DNA of 64,000 nt from Brachypodium distachyon. Taxonomy: Eukaryota > Streptophyta > Magnoliopsida > Poales > Poaceae. The translations under genes and the position numbers were made by a program. The stretch is from assembly GCF_000005505.3 (NCBI RefSeq), contig NC_016131.3:53305355-53369354 (forward strand), given 5' to 3'. Under the pieces are notes generated by a model that saw only the letters and a list, made by a program, of their open reading frames with translations, was not told where the DNA came from and searched no databases. Within the stretch, counting starts at the first letter, position 1. Every line of letters begins with the position of its first letter. This document shows, piece by piece, positions 59,031-64,000 of this stretch.

Positions 59031-60883
59031 TCACAGGAAAGATTTTGCCACTGGAATTCATTCAAGATGGAAGAGAAACTGTGTTAGAGGATGGCAAATA
59101 ATATGAATATCATAATGCAATCAAGAACCACAAGAACTACCCCTTCCTCCCTGGAAAAACAACGACGAGAATCAAATGCACACAAATTCATGGTCCAAGT
59201 GGAACCTTTACTATTTTCATTCCAGCAAGAATTGAATATTAAAAAAAAACAGTCGTAGCCGCATGGAGCTAAATAGGCAAGGGGATATACTGATGTTACT
59301 GCTAAATGAGTATCTCATTGATTTATTAGCAACCACGGGTGTTTTTGTCAGGTGACTGAAACGTTGAGCTGGGCAAGACACACGCGTCGGTTTGTCAAAT
59401 GTTTCTGATATATAGTATTAAGATGTTCTCATTCCAACAACGGGTCCATAGCTCAGTGGTAGAGCAATTGACTGCAGATCAATAGGTCACCGGTTCGAAC
59501 CCGGTTGGGCCCTGATATATTTTTTTTCCATTATTTTTCTAGATTCACTACGTTTATTTTAGCCCCCTGTCTTAAAATTTTTACCTCTAAATAAAATTCA
59601 GCACGTTTATTTTATAAATATACTTAGATATCGCCTCTCAATGCAGCATCAGCAACGACATGTCGACATGAAAGAAAATCAGCACAGCAGATCAGTTCCA
59701 ATTCTCAATGTCATGCACTTGAGACAACAGGACGTCACGTGTGCAAATCCAAAAGATGATGAACACATGGCAAAACGAGAACCCCTACCTCTGGATGACT
59801 CCCGCACGAGCACGATGCGCACGGCGTTGTTGTTGGGCGGCAGCTGCAGGCGGAGCGGCATGAGCTTCTGTGTGATGGGGCTGCGCGTGCACATGATCAC
59901 GTCCTTGAGCCCAGTCTCCTCCTGCAGCCTCTCCAGCAGCTCCTCGAGGCACGTCCCGTTGAACGTGAAGGACCGCCCTTGGTCGTCCTCGTCCACGTTG
60001 CCGTTGTTGTCCCCGATTTGGTAGTGGATGTTGCGGCCCTCCACCTTGTGCAGCGGCACCGAGAAGGAGTCCGCCGACTGCTCCCAAGAAGAACACAATG
60101 GGAACCCAACGAGAAGTAAGTTATTGACGGGTTGTTGTTGTTGGGTCAATTCGTCGAACAGGAGTAGGGTGGCAGACGCGGCGTACGGACCTCGAGCCTG
60201 AAGAGGTTGGCCGGGGGTGCTAAGGAGCCCGGGGGCGGCGGCGGAGGCTGCGCGACGAACGGAGTCGCCGCCGTACGGTGGTGCGGAGGCGCAGGCGGCC
60301 TGAGCGCCGCCGTCGGCAATGGAGCGGGGGAGGGAGAAGGGAAGGGCGGTCTGTAAGTGTAAGGCTGAGGGGGAGAAGAAGAGGAATTAACGGAGGCGGA
60401 GGAGTCAGGCGGCGGCTGGTCGGGGAGGAGCTGGACGATCTGGACGGACCAGAGGATCCACCCGGCGTGGCGGTGGTGCGGCACGTCGTGGGTGATGGAG
60501 TTGCGGAGCGGCGGGAGGCCGCCGTTGGCGCGGAGGAAGTTGCCGTAGCGGGTCTGGAGGCGGGCGCCGCCGCCGCCGTTGGCGTCGTCGCGCTGGGGCA
60601 CCCACTCGACGGAGGAGTCGAGGCGGTGGGGCAGCGTCTGGAGCACCTTGCGGCCGGTGACGCCGAGGAGGAAAGGCTCGTTGGAGGCGGTGAGGTAGCG
60701 GCCGTACCGGCTGCGGAGGCGGATGACGCCGGGGGCGTGCGGCACGGGCTCCACCGTCCAGCGGGCGTTCGGGGAAGAGGCGTTGCGGCCCTGCTGGACG
60801 TGGGATTCGTCCTCGTCCGCGTACATGTACTTGTCGTGGTAGCTCCGCAGCCGCACCGTCTTGGCGCGCTCGAACAGCTCCAT
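59031..60883 (-). CDS. DUF569-family protein (fascin-like fold with ubiquitin-like C-terminus), three exons
   Basis: Exons: 60883-60191, 60077-59789, 59050-59031, 1002 nt in total, 333 residues. The N-terminal part (about residues 1-145) is a DUF569 beta-trefoil/fascin-like region: MELFERAKTVRLRSYHDKYM, VIRLRSRYGRYLTASNEPF, then a second half with ARLQTRYGNFLRANGG and WILWSVQIV. A long Pro/Ser-rich linker follows (about 150-225). Exon 2 encodes a compact domain (SVPLHKVEGRNIHYQIG, GRSFTFNGTCLEELLERLQ, LPLRLQLPPNN type) known as the ubiquitin-like domain that accompanies DUF569. Splice sites are CTCGAG|GTCCGT, GGGAGCAG|TCGGCG, CCAGAG|GTAGGG and ATTCCAG|TGGCAA. Exon 3 adds only VAKSFL and the stop. 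Molecular function is unknown. A tRNA gene lies inside intron 2 on the other strand. Confidence 0.88.
59442..59513 (+). tRNA. tRNA-Cys (anticodon GCA)
   Basis: 72 bases that fold as a standard cloverleaf: acceptor GGGTCCA/TGGGCCC (one G-U pair), D arm GCTC/GAGC, anticodon stem ATTGA/TCAAT with loop CTGCAGA (anticodon GCA at 59474-59476), T arm ACCGG TTCGAAC CCGGT, and discriminator T (U73), as in plant tRNA-Cys. The internal A box (TAGCTCAGTGG) and B box (GGTTCGAACCC) are intact. There is no intron. It lies within intron 2 of the DUF569 gene, in antisense. Confidence 0.97.
59520..59527 (+). terminator. RNA polymerase III terminator of tRNA-Cys
   Basis: A run of eight T seven bases after the tRNA end, a classical Pol III stop. 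Confidence 0.85.
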
Positions 60884-61199
60884 TGTGAATTTGTGATCCG
60901 CCCCTCGCCCTTGAGCTCGCCGCCGGCGCCGTGGCCGTAAGGCTGGAGAGACGCCGATGGTGCGCGACGAACGGCTGCCGCGCTCCGGCCGCCGGGTCTT
61001 GCTAGCTCCGCGCTGCGCGGACCGATTGGGTATTTTTGGGGCCGCGTGGGAGTTTGGTTTGTTCTCTGTTTAGCTCCCTCTCCGCCACACGCAGGACGCA
61101 GCCCGCCTCGCGAACCCGTCTTCACCTCGCAACCATTGCCTCTCACAACTCACAAGTCTCGACCTCGCGTACCACACGTCGCTGCGACTCTGTGAGCTG

Positions 61200-61746
61200 T
61201 ACGTGACTGCATTTTGTTGATTTGTTCTTCAACTAATTCAGAGTCATCCCGCAATTTGGAGAATGAACATAGACAAGACTACACCTGCCTGATCTGCAGG
61301 CCTACTTGCCAGTTTCTGTAGGTAAAGGTTGTTGCCAATCATCAGGAATCCAGGTTAATGTGCTACACAACGTCAACTCGACGCATCAACACTTTCAAAG
61401 TTTCAGTTGTGCCAACACACAAAAGGGAGATAATTCAGAGAAACCAATCAGCACATATAGCTGATACTATTCACCATAAATCCAATGGGGAATTCACCAT
61501 AAATACATCAAGAACAGACATCAAGTTTTTGTTTTTTGACAGTAGAACAGACATCAACTACATACTTCAAGCTTTTGTGAGTACACCGTTGCAAGGATGC
61601 TGGTATAACTGTTCTTTTGGCATATACTCCCTACGATCGGCAAGCCAAAACGTCTTCTAAAAAGGAACAGAGGAAGAACCGCTTAACACTTGGTTCGGAC
61701 TAGACTCAAACTGAATCTGCTCCTCTGGTTGAACAAGCAACTGGTT
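61200..61746. other. Intergenic region between the DUF569 promoter and TAF10
   Basis: About 0.5 kb between the GC-rich upstream side of the DUF569 gene and the TAF10 stop codon, probably including the TAF10 3' UTR. The ORF at 61358-61660 (+) shows no recognisable domain. Confidence 0.45.
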
Positions 61747-63168
61747 CTATTCCTCTGTTGTTGAAGGGGCCATCCCTGCTGAAGGGCTATCTGCAAAGTA
61801 CTCGGGGTGCTTCAAGTTCACCCCATGCTGAAAATTTTCAAAAGCACAGATCAGCAATGAAGCATGCATGCAACCATGTGACTTGTGCTATTGTCTTGAT
61901 ATAGGCTGGTGCACCACCTTGTTTGAGTAGAATTAATTGTAAATTTATCGTGTGAATGTGGTAGAGTGAGGTCTAAAGAGGTATCCATTACAATAACAGA
62001 AAAATAAAAAGAATTTTACCTTAAATGATCATATCTGATCTGATCGTAAGTTTAGCAGTACACTACATTTGCCATGTGAGTCTCAGACAGCATGCTAGCT
62101 TCTGGGTGCCAGATTAGGGGATCCACTAAACCGAAAAAGGACACGGATTTAGGAATTGCGATATTCGGAGGCTCAGAGCAGATACTCTCCGTTATAGTAA
62201 TGATGTGATGACTTACTGGTAGAAGGTATTAAGAAAAGAAAAGGTGAAGTCCAGACTGAGATTTGTGACAACAAATCACGTCTAATGAGATTTAATCTGA
62301 AGGATATCTGGCTGGTGGCTGCATGGCTCTGCATGAGAAGGATGCCCTTTGTGTGAGGCTGGGTAGGAGGTAGAGTGATTCTGAAGTCTGAACTTTGAGG
62401 GGTCTAGACATTGCCATCTAGACCAGTGGCATGCAACTAGAGATGAGAGATGTTCTAGTGCTACCACCGCTTTAGGATGCTACCATGCTACTCAAGCACA
62501 ACATCTCTTCTCTCTTTTGCGGGTATCAAGCACAACAGCTCTACATGCCTGCACGAAAGAATCCAGAGCAGGATCATCAAGTTCACATGCACGAACTGGA
62601 TGCCAATATGACACTATGTCTCTGGGCCTAACTAATGTGTGGGCCACGTTGAATTCTGTCCTCGACTCCTTTCTTTTGAAATTGTTGAGTTTGTGTTTAT
62701 GAGTTTTAGATGAGATCATCTTTAATATTGAGCAGTTTATTGGTCTAAGAAGGTTAACTAAAACCATTCTGCCATAGTGAATTTTAACAGACTTATCAGT
62801 ACTGAGATTCAAGACCTAATATAATTAATTGGCTAATTGCTATCGTTGTCCAAACCAGATAATGTTCACTGCCAAACATAAGATAAGGCAAGGCAGTGAA
62901 TGTCAGCTACTGCATAACTAAAAAAAATTGAAACCTCAGATGTAATGGGAAAATGAATTACCTCAAGCAAGCCCTTAGAAAGATCATCCATTGTCAATAC
63001 AAGACGTCTATCCTGAAGTACCATAAGATGTCACCAGATAGCAGTAAGGATGGTATGTGCAATTTCATGTTAAGAATAAAACGAAATATTTAACTCTGAA
63101 GTAAATTCACCTTCGGCTGTTTGCTCTTGTTGTCTTTGATAGGTGCTGCTACCCTGGCTTTGCAGTGC
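61747..63168 (-). CDS. TAF10: TAF10, TFIID/SAGA histone-fold subunit (last three exons, continues beyond the window)
   Basis: Exons 63168-63111, 63012-62962 and 61827-61747 encode HCKARVAAPIKDNKSKQPK, DRRLVLTMDDLSKGLLE and HGVNLKHPEYFADSPSAGM...TEE followed by TAG. This is the C-terminal half of the TAF10 histone fold (helix 2 end, alpha 3 and the conserved LTMDDLSxxLxEHGVNLKHPEYFAD). TAF10 is shared by TFIID and the SAGA co-activator in the nucleus. Splice sites: ACTAG|GCACTG, CCGAAG|GTGAAT, TTCAG|GATAGA, CTTGAG|GTAATT, TCAG|CATGGG. The codon split at the first acceptor needs a preceding ...CA, predicting Q before HCK. Upstream exons are not found up to 64000 and must lie past the window end. 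A glycine in DDLSKGLLE replaces the more usual alanine. Confidence 0.9.
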
Positions 63169-64000
63169 CTAGTTTAAGGGAAATAATCATGTAAAATTAG
63201 CGTCCAAGATATAATGTAACTGTTATGAGTTATGACACAACTACAGCAAACTAGATTTGCTTTAAATACTCAAATGTGAAGCTAAAGTTGAAATTGCTTG
63301 TTCTACTCAACAGTCATCAGTCCAATACAGATATTTTAGACCAGTACATTAAGACGTGTTAAAACCAAACTACTTGACCTACTAGCAGGAAGAGCTTGGA
63401 TGGTGGGAAGCAGCTGAACTGGCCATTTTTCAGATTCAGCAGCACATTGCAATAGGTTCTGGACCATTTAGCCTGGACAAGAACTTAGGGAGGAGGGGAT
63501 CAGTAATGGAGCATTGCAGAGGCTCGAATAGGGTAGGACTCAGAAGTCAGAACTGAGTTGATCAAAACATAGGCAGTCAGATTAATAAAACATCGGGATG
63601 ACATAGCAACATGTCACATCAAAGGTTAGGGAAGATGCTACCAGAATGCATTGGATTACAGATACAACGTGAGAAGTTCCTCCTTCTATACACACAACAT
63701 CAAAAGGAACAAAAATCCATCACCATGGTGGCATTGGTAGTTTGCACAAGCAGTATGTTAAATTCATTGTTCTATGATTGCATATCTGGCAATGCATAGT
63801 TTTTCTTGGCTTGGGTTGCATGCTTGGAAAAGAACATCACGAATAGCAACCGGAAAGGCTAGAAAAGTTGCAGTGATCATAAACACAAAGTAATGGATAA
63901 GTAGGGCCTTAATATGTTCCAAACGGATAATAATGACCATAAAATGGGAAAAAGGATGACTTATCATTTCATCGTCATGCATAAATTAGTCTGTGAGAGT
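63169..64000 (-). other. TAF10: TAF10 intron (partial), no gene seen
   Basis: About 830 bases upstream of the last TAF10 exons, AT-rich, with only short unremarkable ORFs (63611-63799 on +, 63764-63982 on -). It is most likely intron sequence of TAF10. Confidence 0.5.

Noticed and set aside
59442..59513. Idea that the tRNA-Cys near the tRNA ligase gene forms a functional cluster
   Set aside because: This tRNA has no intron and so is not an RNL splicing substrate; they are about 3 kb apart with no shared regulation visible. The proximity is probably chance.
60278..60940. 220-codon plus-strand ORF opposite DUF569 exon 1
   Set aside because: Antisense shadow of a high-GC exon; Arg/Gly/Val-rich with no domain.

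Overview
This is a window of plant nuclear DNA, almost certainly from a grass (Poaceae, probably a Pooideae such as a wheat, barley or Brachypodium relative). The evidence is spliced genes for plant proteins (TIM14, an ASD-type AAA-ATPase, the plant tRNA ligase RNL, a DUF569 protein, TAF10, an F-box protein), many Stowaway MITEs with the grass-typical CTCCCTCCG ends flanked by TA, and large nested Ty3/gypsy retrotransposons. No prokaryotic feature (operon, CRISPR, IS) is present.

Layout. 1-16744 is a retrotransposon nest. A Ty3/gypsy element on the minus strand (945-16744, its 3' end cut off) carries two younger insertions: an LTR end in its integrase (1-944) and a defective Tat-lineage gypsy element (1893-11414) inserted between RNase H and integrase with a 5-bp duplication. 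The Tat element has lost most of one LTR, the reverse transcriptase and the core of gag. It carries an opposite-strand ORF that appears to contain introns.

17430-22900 is an F-box gene whose 3' UTR seems to be spliced over a 3.8-kb intron. That intron holds a tandem duplication in which only one copy received two MITEs. 23158-23984 is a foldback element with a GC-rich core. 24103-32030 is a LINE on the minus strand, itself split by a 1581-bp Mutator-like element with a 9-bp target duplication. A second LINE scrap lies at 33215-33640.

34463-64000 is gene-dense. TIM14/PAM18 (+, three exons, the start codon alone on exon 1) is followed by an AAA-ATPase (-, two exons), tRNA ligase RNL (-, 27 exons, 43379-56152), a DUF569 gene (-, three exons) with a tRNA-Cys(GCA) gene on the opposite strand inside its second intron, and the last three exons of TAF10 (-, continuing past the window end). 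The tRNA ligase reading frame closes exactly over all 27 exons (3408 nt). It uses one GC-AG intron and has an upstream in-frame ATG that would add an organelle transit-like leader.

The genes are ordinary housekeeping and accessory loci and do not form a single pathway. The most interesting material is gene structure (alternative start, GC-AG intron, minute exons, the tRNA in an antisense intron) and the transposon archaeology. Exon coordinates were derived by hand from splice signals, frame closure and remembered family sequences; no database search or transcript data were used.
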